From an uncultured Acidobacteriia bacterium (GTDB lineage: Bacteria > Acidobacteriota > Terriglobia > Bryobacterales > Bryobacteraceae): DNA of 48,402 nt. Below are positions 1 to 8,678 of this stretch, piece by piece. Position 1 is the first letter of the stretch. Each line of letters opens with the position of its first letter. Under the pieces are notes generated by a model. It worked only from the letters and a program-made list of their open reading frames with translations, ran no database searches and was not told the DNA's origin. The position numbers and the translations under genes are program-made. Location of the stretch: assembly GCA_903881085.1 (NCBI GenBank), contig CAIRSA010000518.1:1-48402 (forward strand), in the 5' to 3' direction.

Positions 1-2
1 CC

Positions 3-71
3 CAATGAATCGCTCACCAAATCGGAAGCTCGCCTCATCAACGCAATGTAAGCGACATTGGATTGGCAATC
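3..71 (+). repeat. 69-bp dispersed repeat, left copy
   Basis: These 69 bases match the reverse complement of 48202-48270 at 65 positions by direct comparison. The sequence contains an internal inverted repeat, CAATGT-AAGCG-ACATTG, at about 45-61. A third partial copy, in the same orientation as this one, starts at 48370. No coding function is evident. It looks like a dispersed genomic repeat. Confidence 0.8.
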
Positions 72-74
72 TGC

Positions 75-132
75 AGCCGATTGTTAATCGGCTTTTGGCC
101 GAGTGCCACTCGGCCGCAGAATGCCATTCTGC
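75..132. repeat. Three adjoining palindromes with different arms
   Basis: Three perfect hairpins lie nearly end to end. AGCCGATT-gtt-AATCGGCT is at 75-93, GGCCGAGT-gcc-ACTCGGCC at 97-115, and GCAGAAT-gcc-ATTCTGC at 116-132. The arms differ in sequence, but each stays self-complementary around a 3-base loop. The second one recurs exactly at 48180-48198. The array sits just past the stop of the leftward oxidoreductase gene and might end its transcript, but no T-run follows. Confidence 0.75.
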
Positions 133-141
133 CCTACCTAA

Positions 142-1776
142 CTAACCATTCAAAGTCCAGTTAGCCCGATACGACCGCTTCAAATAATCATTGGCCTCAC
201 TAGAGTTAGTAACACGCCCAGTCTTGGGATCATACTCCAACTTCTTCCCAACCCTGTGCGCAACCAACCCAAGCAGCATCTGCTCCATCATCGTACCCGC
301 ATATTCAAAGTCGCAATGCGTCTTACTACTGGTACCATGAACCACATTGTTCGACTTACCCTTGCAGGCATCGAGCCAATCCAATTGGAACACATCCGCA
401 CCGGGAGCTCCCATCGTACGACCGGCCTTTTCCGCCTCAACAATATTCGTAACGGCGGTATTCGGCATACCCACCGCCGGAGGAATCTTCCCGTCCATAA
501 ACTGAATCGCCGGGAAACCGCTCGGGCCCACTTCCGCGCTTGGCATCGCCGTCATGCCCGAAGGCAGCGCCGGCCTGTTCTGACCACCGCCACGATTTCC
601 GCCACCACCGCGATTTCCACCACCGCCGCCGGGACGCGCTTGAGCCTGAGTAACCTGCCCTGTCCCTTGGATGAGCGGTAACATGTCGCTCTTCGCGCGG
701 CGCTTGTAGTAGGCCATGTCACCATCGTCATTATTCGGAATAATAACGCGAGTGGTAAAGTCTGCGAAGATACTGCCCTTGGTGCCTTCGAATATGGCAC
801 CATTGCCAACCTTCGAGATATCGATATAACCCTTCGGAGGAGTCGGCTTCAAACCGCCCTGATACCACACCACATTCACCGGACCACGCCAGCTATTGCC
901 CGGATGCTCGAAGTTCACCTTCAATTTCACCGGATTGATATCGGGGTTGTACTTATCGCTCACGTCCTGGTCAACTTCGATTCCAGTCGGCGCTCCGGCA
1001 TCGATCGCATTCCACAGCAGGTCGATCGTATGCGCGCCCATGTCGCCCATCTGTCCCACGCCAAAATCGCGATACATGTTCCAGAACAGGCAGTTCAAGC
1101 CGGCCGACCCGCCAAAGTATTGCGGGCTGTAAGGGTGATACGGCGAGGGGCCGATCCATTGCTCATAGTGCAGCGAAGCTGGCGCCTGGCCATCGCCGGC
1201 CGGATATCCAGGCCGCGGCAATTGCCGTGCATCCCAGCTGTGAACGGTCTTCAATTCTCCGATGGCGCCGTCAAGAATCAGCTCGCGCAACCGCTCGAAG
1301 TTCGGATACGCATGGCGCTGCGTGCCGTGCTGCGTGGCCACCTTTGCCTTGCGTGAATTGTAATTGGCGCGCACCGTGCGCACCTCTTCCACTGTGATGC
1401 CGAGCGGCTTTTCGCAGTAGACATGCATGTTGCGGTTCAACGCCCAGTTGGCGATAAACGCATGGTGATGGTCAGTGGTGCAGATGATCACCGCTTCAAT
1501 GTCTTTCTGGTCGAGCATCGGCCGCCAGTCAAAATAGGTCTTGGCCTTGGGGAAGATGGCCGCAGCCTCTTTCGTGCGCAGGTCGTTAACGTCGCATATA
1601 GCGACCACGTTCTCGTTGCGCAACACGTTGTAGTGGGCGGTTCCCCGCCCCCAAACGCCGACAAGCGCAACATTCAACTTCTTACTTGGAGCATTCTGGC
1701 CGCGCAGTGTACCGCTCTTGAGTATCGTCAAGCCGGCCGCTGCGCCAGCGGACATGAGCAAATCGCGTCTTTGCAT
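142..1776 (-). CDS. Gfo/Idh/MocA family oxidoreductase, exported
   Basis: A 544-residue NAD(P)-dependent oxidoreductase of the Gfo/Idh/MocA family, which typically acts on sugars or polyols; the substrate cannot be told here. The start at 1776 is chosen because it gives a twin-arginine-like leader (QRRDLLMSAGAAAG) and has a GAGG ribosome site 8 bases upstream. A longer open frame reaching 2043 would overlap the divergent gene and lacks these features. The Rossmann dinucleotide motif GVWGRG is at residues 40-45 and the family EKP motif at 122-124. An unusual Gly/Asn/Arg-rich insert, with runs such as GGGGGNRGGGG, occupies about residues 380-400. It makes this protein much longer than the usual 350-450 residues. 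It is divergent from the enolase-superfamily gene, and a joint role in carbohydrate acid metabolism is plausible inference. Confidence 0.9.
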   Translation of the reverse strand: MQRRDLLMSAGAAAGLTILKSGTLRGQNAPSKKLNVALVGVWGRGTAHYNVLRNENVVAICDVNDLRTKEAAAIFPKAKTYFDWRPMLDQKDIEAVIICTTDHHHAFIANWALNRNMHVYCEKPLGITVEEVRTVRANYNSRKAKVATQHGTQRHAYPNFERLRELILDGAIGELKTVHSWDARQLPRPGYPAGDGQAPASLHYEQWIGPSPYHPYSPQYFGGSAGLNCLFWNMYRDFGVGQMGDMGAHTIDLLWNAIDAGAPTGIEVDQDVSDKYNPDINPVKLKVNFEHPGNSWRGPVNVVWYQGGLKPTPPKGYIDISKVGNGAIFEGTKGSIFADFTTRVIIPNNDDGDMAYYKRRAKSDMLPLIQGTGQVTQAQARPGGGGGNRGGGGNRGGGQNRPALPSGMTAMPSAEVGPSGFPAIQFMDGKIPPAVGMPNTAVTNIVEAEKAGRTMGAPGADVFQLDWLDACKGKSNNVVHGTSSKTHCDFEYAGTMMEQMLLGLVAHRVGKKLEYDPKTGRVTNSSEANDYLKRSYRANWTLNG

Positions 1777-1855
1777 GGGATAATCCTCGACTACATAGTA
1801 TCGAATCGCAAAGCATCGTAGTGGCAGCCACTCCCGCCCGCGCTCACGGTTCCGA

Positions 1856-1861
1856 TATACT
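1856..1861 (+). promoter_or_regulatory. -10 element close to the racemase start
   Basis: TATACT lies six bases before the ATG at 1868. With the usual 6-7 base distance to the transcription start, the mRNA would begin at or next to the start codon, so it would be leaderless. No Shine-Dalgarno sequence is seen before this ATG, which agrees. No good -35 box is visible. Confidence 0.4.
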
Positions 1862-1867
1862 TCGTCC

Positions 1868-3028
1868 ATGAACAGGCGAACATTCTTATCCACGGCCGGT
1901 GCCGCAGCCCTCAACCTGCCCCTTCTCGCGGCACCGCCGCCGATGAAGATCACGCGCATCGAATTCCTTCGCCTACGGTTTCCAGGCAAGACTGCGCGCA
2001 AGCGCAATGGCACCATCGAAAGCGGAGGCGGTGCACCTGGCATGACGCAGGTGGAAGTTCACACTGACGCGGGAATTGTGGGCCGCAGCATCTCCGCAGG
2101 CAACCACGACATCATCACTTCACAACTTCTGCCGCGCATCGTAGGCATGAACCCCTTCCACAGTGAAGCGATCTGGGACCGCATGTACCGCTTCAATCGC
2201 AAGCCCGTCGCCAAGGGGCTGTACATCGCCGCGATGGGTTCGGTCGATATCGCCATTTGGGACATCATCGGAAAAGCGCTTGGTTTACCCGTCTGCGACG
2301 TGCTCGGCGTGTTCAACACAAAGGTCAAAGTGTACGCAGCCGGCGGCTACTACGAGGAAGGCAAGGGTGTCGACGAGTTGGTGCGCGAGATGACTGGGTA
2401 CGTGAAGGAGGGCTTCCGCTCCGTCAAGATGAAGATCGGCGGCGAACCGATGGCCTTGGATCACGAACGCGTCCGCGCAGTCCGCGAAGCGATCGGGCCG
2501 AAGATTGATTTGATGATCGACGCCAACAACCGTTGGACCGCCGCCGAGGCGATCCGCTTCGGACGCATGGTGGAAAAGTACAATCCGTTCTGGTTTGAAG
2601 AACCCGTGGAACCGGACGATTTCCAGGGTTGCGCCGAAGTGAAGCGCGTACTCGATATCCCCATCGCCGCCGGTGAAAACGAATTCACTCGATGGGGCGC
2701 ACGCGACCTGATCCAGGCCCAGGCTGTCGACGTCCTGCAGTGCGACACGATTCTTTCCGGAGGCATTACGGAAGGGCGCAAGATCGCCGCACTCGCCTCG
2801 GCCCATCACATTCCGTTTTCGCCGCACGGCAGTCCGCACATGGCGCTACATCTGCTGGCCAGCATACCGAATGCGCTGATTATGGAAACGTACCCGGCGG
2901 TGGAAAGTCAGTACAACTTAGCCCTGCCGCTGTTTCCCGTAAACGATGGCTGCATCGAAGTGCCGCGCGTGCCGGGACTAGGGATCGATCCGTCGCCGGA
3001 AATGATCCGCAAGTACAAGGTGAGCTGA
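1868..3028 (+). CDS. Mandelate racemase/muconate lactonizing enzyme family protein
   Basis: A 386-residue enolase-superfamily enzyme of the mandelate racemase type, which abstracts the alpha proton of a carboxylate in racemases and sugar-acid dehydratases. The catalytic set can be read: K187-x-K189, the metal ligands D218 (in IDANNRW), E244 (WFEEP) and E270 (AGENE), and a D293/H320 pair (QCD and SPHG). This resembles the His-Asp dyad of mandelate racemase. The N-terminus MNRRTFLSTAGAAAL looks like a twin-arginine leader, so the enzyme is probably exported. That is uncommon for the superfamily but common in this phylum. It is divergent from a Gfo/Idh/MocA gene and converges with the SGNH hydrolase gene with one base between. 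The substrate is unknown; a sugar acid is a reasonable guess. Confidence 0.9.
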   Translation: MNRRTFLSTAGAAALNLPLLAAPPPMKITRIEFLRLRFPGKTARKRNGTIESGGGAPGMTQVEVHTDAGIVGRSISAGNHDIITSQLLPRIVGMNPFHSEAIWDRMYRFNRKPVAKGLYIAAMGSVDIAIWDIIGKALGLPVCDVLGVFNTKVKVYAAGGYYEEGKGVDELVREMTGYVKEGFRSVKMKIGGEPMALDHERVRAVREAIGPKIDLMIDANNRWTAAEAIRFGRMVEKYNPFWFEEPVEPDDFQGCAEVKRVLDIPIAAGENEFTRWGARDLIQAQAVDVLQCDTILSGGITEGRKIAALASAHHIPFSPHGSPHMALHLLASIPNALIMETYPAVESQYNLALPLFPVNDGCIEVPRVPGLGIDPSPEMIRKYKVS

Positions 3029-3029
3029 C

Positions 3030-4130
3030 CTACTTCAGCATCTTGGCCAGCACTTTTTGAAACTCGATGGCCTGGCGCATAAAGCCCAGATCGGTGGGGT
3101 GCGAACCGTCGATCAGCCCTTCGCCGTCAAGCCCTACAAGATGGTCCGCCTTCAGATAGAAGAGGCCAGGAAACTTCACTTTCTGCATCTTGGCGTAGAC
3201 AGCGCGCAGAGCGTCATGATTATCGTCGTTGTGTTTCTTGCGCGATTCCACCAGAAATCCGTTCCCGTAATTGCGGTCTTCCACCAGAAGGATGGGGGTC
3301 TTGGCATGCGCCCCACGCAGCGTGTTCACGCAATTCTCCGCGCGCTCAGTTACTTCTTTTGCGTTCATGTTAGGCAGGCAATCGAGCACATACGCCTCCG
3401 CGTCAATCTCAGCTACGAACTTAGTAACTTCAGGCTCCATCTTTCCGTTGCCGGAAAACCCAAGGTTGATCACTTCGCGATTCATCATCCGGCCTAGAAT
3501 TGCGACGTGGGTCATGCCCGCTCGCGAAGCCGAGATGCCATGCGTGATTGACGTTCCGTAGAACACAATCGGCTTCGCGCCAGGTAGACGCTGCGGTCCC
3601 GGCGTGATCTTCGCATCCTTGGAAATGCCGATTTCCAAAGCCGTCACATTGTTACGCAGCGGCAGGTACAGCATGTATTCGCGATATCCCGGGATCAGGC
3701 CTTCGGCCAACGCGTCGGTGTTATCAGGAAACTTCGTTGGCTTCCCGATGCCCAACCAGCGCCACTTTCCGGCGTCGGTCTTTGCATACAGGTCCAGCCC
3801 GCTGGAAGCCACAGCTGTGATGTTCACCCCAGCCAGATTCTTGCCCGTGACCGTCCAGCGTGCATGGATCGCCCTCGTGTCGGCCATGAACCGAACCAGG
3901 ATGCCAGCCGAATTCCGACTCAACCCCCACACCTCCGGACGCACTGTGGCCTCTGCGCGCAAGGGCAGGCGGTCGTAGACAGACTTCACGTCTTTGAAGC
4001 CCTGCCCTTCCACCGTGAACTTCTTCGCCTCGTGCCAGTCCAGCTCCGGCGCCGCAGGCGCCGCAGCCGGAGCCTGCGCCATCAACGGCGCAGAGCCCAT
4101 CAGCCCGAGATATTTCCGTCGACTCATCAT
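3030..4130 (-). CDS. SGNH/GDSL hydrolase with GxDLY N-terminal domain
   Basis: A 366-residue putative secreted esterase. The N-terminus MMSRRKYLGLMGSAPLMAQA is leader-like. An N-terminal beta domain carries GLDLY (residues 111-115), matching the GxDLY domain that precedes many GDSL_3 lipases. The hydrolase domain starts at YGTSITHG with nucleophile S194. It continues with the block II-type glycine segment FSGNGK (about 225-230), the block III asparagine in LPNMN (about 254), and D341-x-x-H344 in DGSHPTD, which completes the triad. The start at 4130 has GAGG nine bases upstream. Upstream ATGs at 4145 and 4169 would overlap the PEPCK gene. It lies 11 bases behind the PEPCK gene on the same strand, so co-transcription is likely although the functions look unrelated. 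Confidence 0.85.
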   Translation of the reverse strand: MMSRRKYLGLMGSAPLMAQAPAAAPAAPELDWHEAKKFTVEGQGFKDVKSVYDRLPLRAEATVRPEVWGLSRNSAGILVRFMADTRAIHARWTVTGKNLAGVNITAVASSGLDLYAKTDAGKWRWLGIGKPTKFPDNTDALAEGLIPGYREYMLYLPLRNNVTALEIGISKDAKITPGPQRLPGAKPIVFYGTSITHGISASRAGMTHVAILGRMMNREVINLGFSGNGKMEPEVTKFVAEIDAEAYVLDCLPNMNAKEVTERAENCVNTLRGAHAKTPILLVEDRNYGNGFLVESRKKHNDDNHDALRAVYAKMQKVKFPGLFYLKADHLVGLDGEGLIDGSHPTDLGFMRQAIEFQKVLAKMLK

Positions 4131-4141
4131 TCGTGGCAACC

Positions 4142-6034
4142 TCATTTCTCTGCCGGCTGCAACCGGCAAATCAACAGCTCGCGCTCATAGATCATTTCCG
4201 GCGGCAAATGATCGTGCAAATCCAGGAACAACTCCTCATGCCCAATCACCTCGCTGCGCCAGCCCTTTGTATCGAACGACTGCAACTCCTCGAACTTCTC
4301 CGCGGAAAATGGCAGCCCCTTCCATTCGATATCTTCATACCGCGGCATCCAGCCGATCGGCGTTTCGCTGGCATGGGCACGAACGCGCGCGCGATCCACA
4401 ATCCATTTCAAAATGCGCATGTTCTCACTGAAGCCCGGCCACAGGAACTTACCCTCTTTGTCTTTGCGGAACCAGTTCACATGGAAGATGCGCGGCGTCT
4501 CTTTCAACGAGCGCTGCATCTTGATCCAATGCCGGAAATAGTCGCCCATGTGATATCCGCAGAACGGCAGCATAGCCATCGGATCGCGCCGCACTTTGCC
4601 GATCGTGCCAGCCGCCGCGGCCGTCATCTCCGAGCCCATCGTCGCGCCCATGTAAACGCCCGAGCTCCAGTTGAACGCCTGATACACCAGCGGAATCGTT
4701 GTCGCGCGACGTCCGCCAAAGATAATCGCGCTCAGCGGCACGCCATGCGGGTCTTCCCAATTCGGATCGATCGTCGGACACTGATTCGCCGGCGCCGTGA
4801 ACCGCGCGTTCGGATGCGCCGCCTTCGCGCCAGTCTCCTGCGCAATCGCTGGCGTCCATTTGTTGCCCTGCCAATCCGTGCATTCCGCCGGCGGCACATC
4901 GGTCATGCCCTCCCACCACACGCCGCCTTCGGGAGTCAGCGCCACATTCGTAAAAATCGTATTCTTGCGCAGCGCGGCCATCGCATTCGGATTCGTCTTC
5001 ATCGACGTTCCCGGCGCAACCCCAAAGAAACCAGCTTCCGGATTGATGGCTCGCAGATGGCCATTCTTGTCCGGCCGAATCCAGGCGATATCGTCACCCA
5101 CGGTCCACACCTTCCAACCCTTGAAGCTCTTCGGCGGAACCAGCATCGCCAGATTCGTCTTGCCGCAAGCGCTGGGGAAGGCCGCCGCAACGTAGGTTTT
5201 CTCACCGTCGGGCGACTCCACGCCAAGAATCAACATGTGCTCGGCCATCCAGCCTTCGTCGCGCGCCATGTTCGAAGCGATGCGCAGGGCGAAGCACTTC
5301 TTGCCAAGCAACGCGTTTCCGCCGTAGCCCGAACCATACGACCAGATTTCGCGCGTCTCAGGGAAATGTACGATGTACTTTTCTTTATTGCACGGCCACG
5401 TCACATCGGCCTGTCCGTGCACCAGCGGCATGCCCACACTATGCATGCAAGGCACCACGCGTTTGAAGTCCTGATCAATCAACTTGAAAACCGGCAGCCC
5501 GATGCGCGCCATCGTACGAGTGCTGACCACCACGTAAGGAGAGTCGGTCAACTGCACGCCAATCTGCGACATCGGCGAACCAATCGGCCCCATGCTGTAC
5601 GGCAACACGTACATGGTCCGCCCCTGCATCGCCCCGTTGAACAGCGACTTCAACTTCTTGCGCATCACATACGGGTCTTCCCAGTTGTTGGTTGGCCCAG
5701 CGCTGTCCTTCGACAGCGAGCAGATGAACGTGCGGTCCTCGACGCGCGCGACATCGCTCGAATCCGACCGTGCATAGAAGCATCCCGGCCATGCCTTATG
5801 ATTCAACCTGGTGAATGTCCCGGCGTCCACCATCTTTTGGCAGAGTTCGTCGTACTCTTCCTTGGAGCCATCCACCCAATGGATAGCCGCCGGCTTGGTC
5901 AGGTGCGCCATCTTTTCCACCCACCGCAACAAGTGCTGATTCCCACTCAATGGTTGCGATGGATCGCGCCGTTCATGCTTCGTTACTTTCGCCGCCACGG
6001 GGGCCGCCGTCTTCTTGGATTCAGTCTTCGACAT
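4142..6034 (-). CDS. pckG: Phosphoenolpyruvate carboxykinase (GTP)
   Basis: A 630-residue cytosolic enzyme converting oxaloacetate + GTP to phosphoenolpyruvate + CO2 + GDP, the entry step of gluconeogenesis. The GTP-type is shown by the kinase-1a loop FPSACGKTN with the reactive Cys290 and K292, the kinase-2 motif VGDDIAWIRPD (D314/D315), and the conserved segments YVLPYSMGPIG, GGNALLGKKCFALRIAS and ENMRILKWIVDR. Length is close to that of other GTP-PEPCKs, with a slightly long Lys/Ala-rich N-terminus. It is followed at 11 bases by the SGNH hydrolase gene. Upstream is a short divergent intergenic space shared with the lactonase gene. Confidence 0.97.
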   Translation of the reverse strand: MSKTESKKTAAPVAAKVTKHERRDPSQPLSGNQHLLRWVEKMAHLTKPAAIHWVDGSKEEYDELCQKMVDAGTFTRLNHKAWPGCFYARSDSSDVARVEDRTFICSLSKDSAGPTNNWEDPYVMRKKLKSLFNGAMQGRTMYVLPYSMGPIGSPMSQIGVQLTDSPYVVVSTRTMARIGLPVFKLIDQDFKRVVPCMHSVGMPLVHGQADVTWPCNKEKYIVHFPETREIWSYGSGYGGNALLGKKCFALRIASNMARDEGWMAEHMLILGVESPDGEKTYVAAAFPSACGKTNLAMLVPPKSFKGWKVWTVGDDIAWIRPDKNGHLRAINPEAGFFGVAPGTSMKTNPNAMAALRKNTIFTNVALTPEGGVWWEGMTDVPPAECTDWQGNKWTPAIAQETGAKAAHPNARFTAPANQCPTIDPNWEDPHGVPLSAIIFGGRRATTIPLVYQAFNWSSGVYMGATMGSEMTAAAAGTIGKVRRDPMAMLPFCGYHMGDYFRHWIKMQRSLKETPRIFHVNWFRKDKEGKFLWPGFSENMRILKWIVDRARVRAHASETPIGWMPRYEDIEWKGLPFSAEKFEELQSFDTKGWRSEVIGHEELFLDLHDHLPPEMIYERELLICRLQPAEK

Positions 6035-6100
6035 GGTCAGTATCTTCTAGAATAACCATAACCAGTTGCTTTGCGCTTCGCAATGCGCTCTGATAATCAA

Positions 6101-7219
6101 ATGCGTCTTCGTTTCACCATGATCGTTCTGGCGATGGCATCGTTTGCCTTCGCCGCTGACAAACAGTCTCTCGTCTTCTTCGGCACCTACACCAAAGGCG
6201 TTAGCAAAGGCGTGGAGGTCGCGAAATTCGACTCCACAACAGGCAAGCTCTCCCAGCCGGAGACCGCCGCCGAAACCAGCAACCCATCGTTCGTAACCAT
6301 CCATCCGAATCACAAATGGCTCTACGCCGTCGGCGAAGAAGGCAAGGGCGGCACCGTTACAGCCTTCAAAATCGAAGCTGGCGGTAAGCTCACCAAAATG
6401 AATTCCGTCTCTTCGCGCGGCAGCAGCCCGTGCCACTTGAACCTCGACCGCACCGGCAAGTTCCTCACCGTCGTCAACTACACCAGCGGCAGCGTAGCGG
6501 TCTATCCGTTGAAGGATGATGGCAGCCTGGGCGAATCCACCGGCTTCCAGCAGCACGCAGGCACCGGCCCTGACAAACGCCGCCAGGAAGGCCCGCACGC
6601 GCACTCCATCAACATGTCCGCCGACAACCGCTTCGCCATCGTCGCCGACCTCGGTCAAGACAAAATCTTCGTCTACAAATTCGACGCGTCAAAAGGCACC
6701 ATCACGCCCAACGATCCGCCCTACGCCAGCGTCATGCCAGGCGGCGGCCCGCGACACTTCGCCTTCCACCCCAAAGGCAAGTACGCCTACGCGATCAATG
6801 AAATGGGCTCGAAGGTCACTGCGTTCAACTGGGACGCAGCCGCCGGCAAGCTGACCGAAATTCAGAGCATCACCACGCTGCCCGCCGATTTCAAGGGTAA
6901 CAGCACCACCGCCGACGTTCAGGTTCACCCGAATGGCAAATTCGTATACGGCTCCAACCGCGGACACGATTCCATCGCAGCGTTCAAATTGGATCAGAAA
7001 ACCGGCAAGCTCACCGCGCTTGGCAACACCTCGACGAAAGGCAAAACCCCGCGTAACTTCGGCATCGACCCGACAGGCAAATGGATGATCGCAGCCAACC
7101 AGGATACCGACAACGTGGTGGTCTTTAAGATCGACACCAAGACTGGCGCACTTACTCCCACCGGCCAGGAGTATAAGGTCGGCGCACCTGTGTGCGTAAA
7201 ATTCATGGCGACCAAATGA
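6101..7219 (+). CDS. Lactonase family beta-propeller (6-phosphogluconolactonase-like), secreted
   Basis: A 372-residue seven-bladed propeller of the YbhE-type lactonase family. Known members hydrolyse 6-phosphogluconolactone or related lactones. The start at 6101 gives a clean signal peptide (MRLRFTMIVLAMASFAFA). An upstream frame extension to 6071 adds ten residues with no signal character. Blade motifs repeat through the protein, for example NPSFVTIHPNHKWLYAV, GPHAHSINMSADNRFAIVAD, GPRHFAFHPKGKYAYAINE and TPRNFGIDPTGKWMIAANQ. The export signal argues against a cytosolic pentose-phosphate role; a periplasmic sugar lactone is more likely (inference). The stop codon overlaps the start of the octaheme cytochrome gene (ATGA), so the two are translationally coupled. 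Confidence 0.88.
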   Translation: MRLRFTMIVLAMASFAFAADKQSLVFFGTYTKGVSKGVEVAKFDSTTGKLSQPETAAETSNPSFVTIHPNHKWLYAVGEEGKGGTVTAFKIEAGGKLTKMNSVSSRGSSPCHLNLDRTGKFLTVVNYTSGSVAVYPLKDDGSLGESTGFQQHAGTGPDKRRQEGPHAHSINMSADNRFAIVADLGQDKIFVYKFDASKGTITPNDPPYASVMPGGGPRHFAFHPKGKYAYAINEMGSKVTAFNWDAAAGKLTEIQSITTLPADFKGNSTTADVQVHPNGKFVYGSNRGHDSIAAFKLDQKTGKLTALGNTSTKGKTPRNFGIDPTGKWMIAANQDTDNVVVFKIDTKTGALTPTGQEYKVGAPVCVKFMATK

Positions 7220-8391
7220 GAATGCTTGTCCTCTTTCTAACCACAGCCGCGGCATTGTCCGCGGCAGATTTCGTCGGCTCAGAGAAGTGCCAGTCGTGTC
7301 ACAGCGCAGTCTACTCGCGCTGGAAGAAGACCCGTATGGCTAATATTCTGGTCGATGTGAAGGCCCATCCGGAAGCCATCCTGGGCGACTTCTCAAAGCC
7401 CGACCCGCTGGTCACCTTCAAGAAAGAGGACATACTCTACACCTACGGTAGCCGCTGGAAACAGCGCTACTTCACCAAAATCGGCAACGACTATTTCGTT
7501 TACGGCGCGCAGTGGGACGTTGCCGCCAAGACCTGGCGCAAATACTATGCCAAGGACGGCACGGACTGGTGGACCAAGCACTATCCGGCAGACCAGATGC
7601 AACGTCCCACCGGCCCGCTCTGCGACGGCTGCCATTCAACAAACTACAACCTGGCCACACAGGCCGTTACCGAATGGAACGTCGGCTGCGAAAAGTGCCA
7701 CGGCGCAGGAAGCGACCACGTAAAGAAGCCCGCCCGCACCAACATCGTCAACGCCGCCCGACTCGACTTCGTGCGCGCAAACGACGTCTGCATCCAATGC
7801 CACTCACAAGGCCAGCCCAAGAACAATCCCATCAACGGCAAATACTACGATTGGGCAACCAGCTATCAGCCCGGCGACCGCCTTTCCGACACATGGACAC
7901 TCGAAGAGCACAAACTTGGCGAGACAACTTTCACGCACTTCCCCGACGGCACCGCTCACAAGAACCGCATGCAGGGCAACGATTACGTGCAGTCCGCAAT
8001 GTATGCCCACGGAATCAAGTGTTCCAACTGCCACGACGTCCATGGCACGAAGAACCCCGGCGACACCAAGCTTGCAGGCAACGCCCTCTGCCTCACCTGC
8101 CATAACACCAAGTCGCCCAACGGCCCGCGCGCCGCATCGATCGAAGCGCACACGCATCACAAAGCAGGCAGCACCGGCAGCGAATGCGCCGCCTGCCACA
8201 TGCCCAAAATCGCCGCCACCATCGACGTCGTCAACGTCCGCAGCCACACCTTTAAGTTCATCACGCCCGCCCAGTCCGAACGCGAAAAGATCCCCAACGC
8301 CTGCATCATCTGCCACAAGGACAAGACCAGCAACTGGGCAACTGACGAACTAAAGAAGTGGCCGAATGTTTCCCCCTGGCGCATGGAATAA
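7216..8391 (+). CDS. Octaheme c-type cytochrome
   Basis: A 391-residue periplasmic multiheme cytochrome. The signal peptide is MRMLVLFLTTAAALSAA. Eight CxxCH sites are present in order: CQSCH (25-29), CDGCH, CEKCH, CIQCH, CSNCH, CLTCH, CAACH and CIICH. The arrangement, with a CHMPK segment near the C-terminus, resembles the cytochrome c554 / doubled-CXXCH group of electron carriers. The start at 7216 overlaps the stop of the lactonase gene (ATGA). An upstream in-frame ATG at 7192 lies inside that gene and would spoil the signal peptide. A function as electron shuttle is inferred. No catalytic site of hydroxylamine or nitrite reductases could be identified. Confidence 0.9.
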   Translation: MRMLVLFLTTAAALSAADFVGSEKCQSCHSAVYSRWKKTRMANILVDVKAHPEAILGDFSKPDPLVTFKKEDILYTYGSRWKQRYFTKIGNDYFVYGAQWDVAAKTWRKYYAKDGTDWWTKHYPADQMQRPTGPLCDGCHSTNYNLATQAVTEWNVGCEKCHGAGSDHVKKPARTNIVNAARLDFVRANDVCIQCHSQGQPKNNPINGKYYDWATSYQPGDRLSDTWTLEEHKLGETTFTHFPDGTAHKNRMQGNDYVQSAMYAHGIKCSNCHDVHGTKNPGDTKLAGNALCLTCHNTKSPNGPRAASIEAHTHHKAGSTGSECAACHMPKIAATIDVVNVRSHTFKFITPAQSEREKIPNACIICHKDKTSNWATDELKKWPNVSPWRME

Positions 8392-8431
8392 CATTCAGCA
8401 ACTTGGCACCTGCGCGCCACACCTTGCGTGT

Positions 8432-8437
8432 TACAAT
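8432..8437 (+). promoter_or_regulatory. -10 element before hicA
   Basis: TACAAT ends six bases before the GTG that begins the hicA reading frame at 8444. As at several other genes here, this spacing suggests a leaderless transcript. No convincing -35 box was found. Confidence 0.35.
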
Positions 8438-8443
8438 CTGATC

Positions 8444-8656
8444 GTGTCGAACGTAGGAAAACTGCTCGCCAAGATGCGGCGAAATCCTCGCGATTGACAA
8501 ATGGAGGATTTGAAAGTGGTTGCCAGGAGCCTGGGCATTGACCACGATCAAAATGGAACAAGCCACGTTATTTTTCGTCACTCTGCAGCCTGGCGGCTAT
8601 CGGTCCCCGCACACCGGCCAATTAAGAGCGTTTACATTCGATTGTTTATAGAATGA
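8444..8656 (+). pseudogene. hicA: hicA-like toxin gene interrupted by an in-frame TGA
   Basis: Read from GTG 8444, the frame gives VSNVGKLLAKMRRNPRD, a TGA stop at 8495-8497, then QMEDLKVVARSLGIDHDQ followed by GTSHVIFRH, LSVPAHRPIK and YIRLFIE to a TGA at 8654. This is a complete HicA-type mRNA interferase of the group that begins MSNIEKLLAKMRNNPRDW. The stop stands exactly where that group has Trp, so one G-to-A change (TGG to TGA) explains it. The catalytic His in GTSHV is kept. An internal ATG at 8501 could start a 51-residue product lacking the first helix. The intact antitoxin gene follows 22 bases downstream. It is either an inactivated toxin, a sequencing error, or a case of readthrough or restart. 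Confidence 0.75.
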
Positions 8657-8678
8657 GTCAGCCGAGTAGTTGAAATAG

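Noticed and set aside
1777..2043. N-terminal extension of the left Gfo/Idh/MocA gene
   Set aside because: It overlaps the start of the divergent enolase-superfamily gene, has no ribosome site and would bury the twin-arginine leader.
4133..6055. A 640-codon open frame on the plus strand
   Set aside because: It is antisense to the clearly conserved PEP carboxykinase gene; its product is Arg/His-rich with no family features, as expected of a GC-rich shadow frame.
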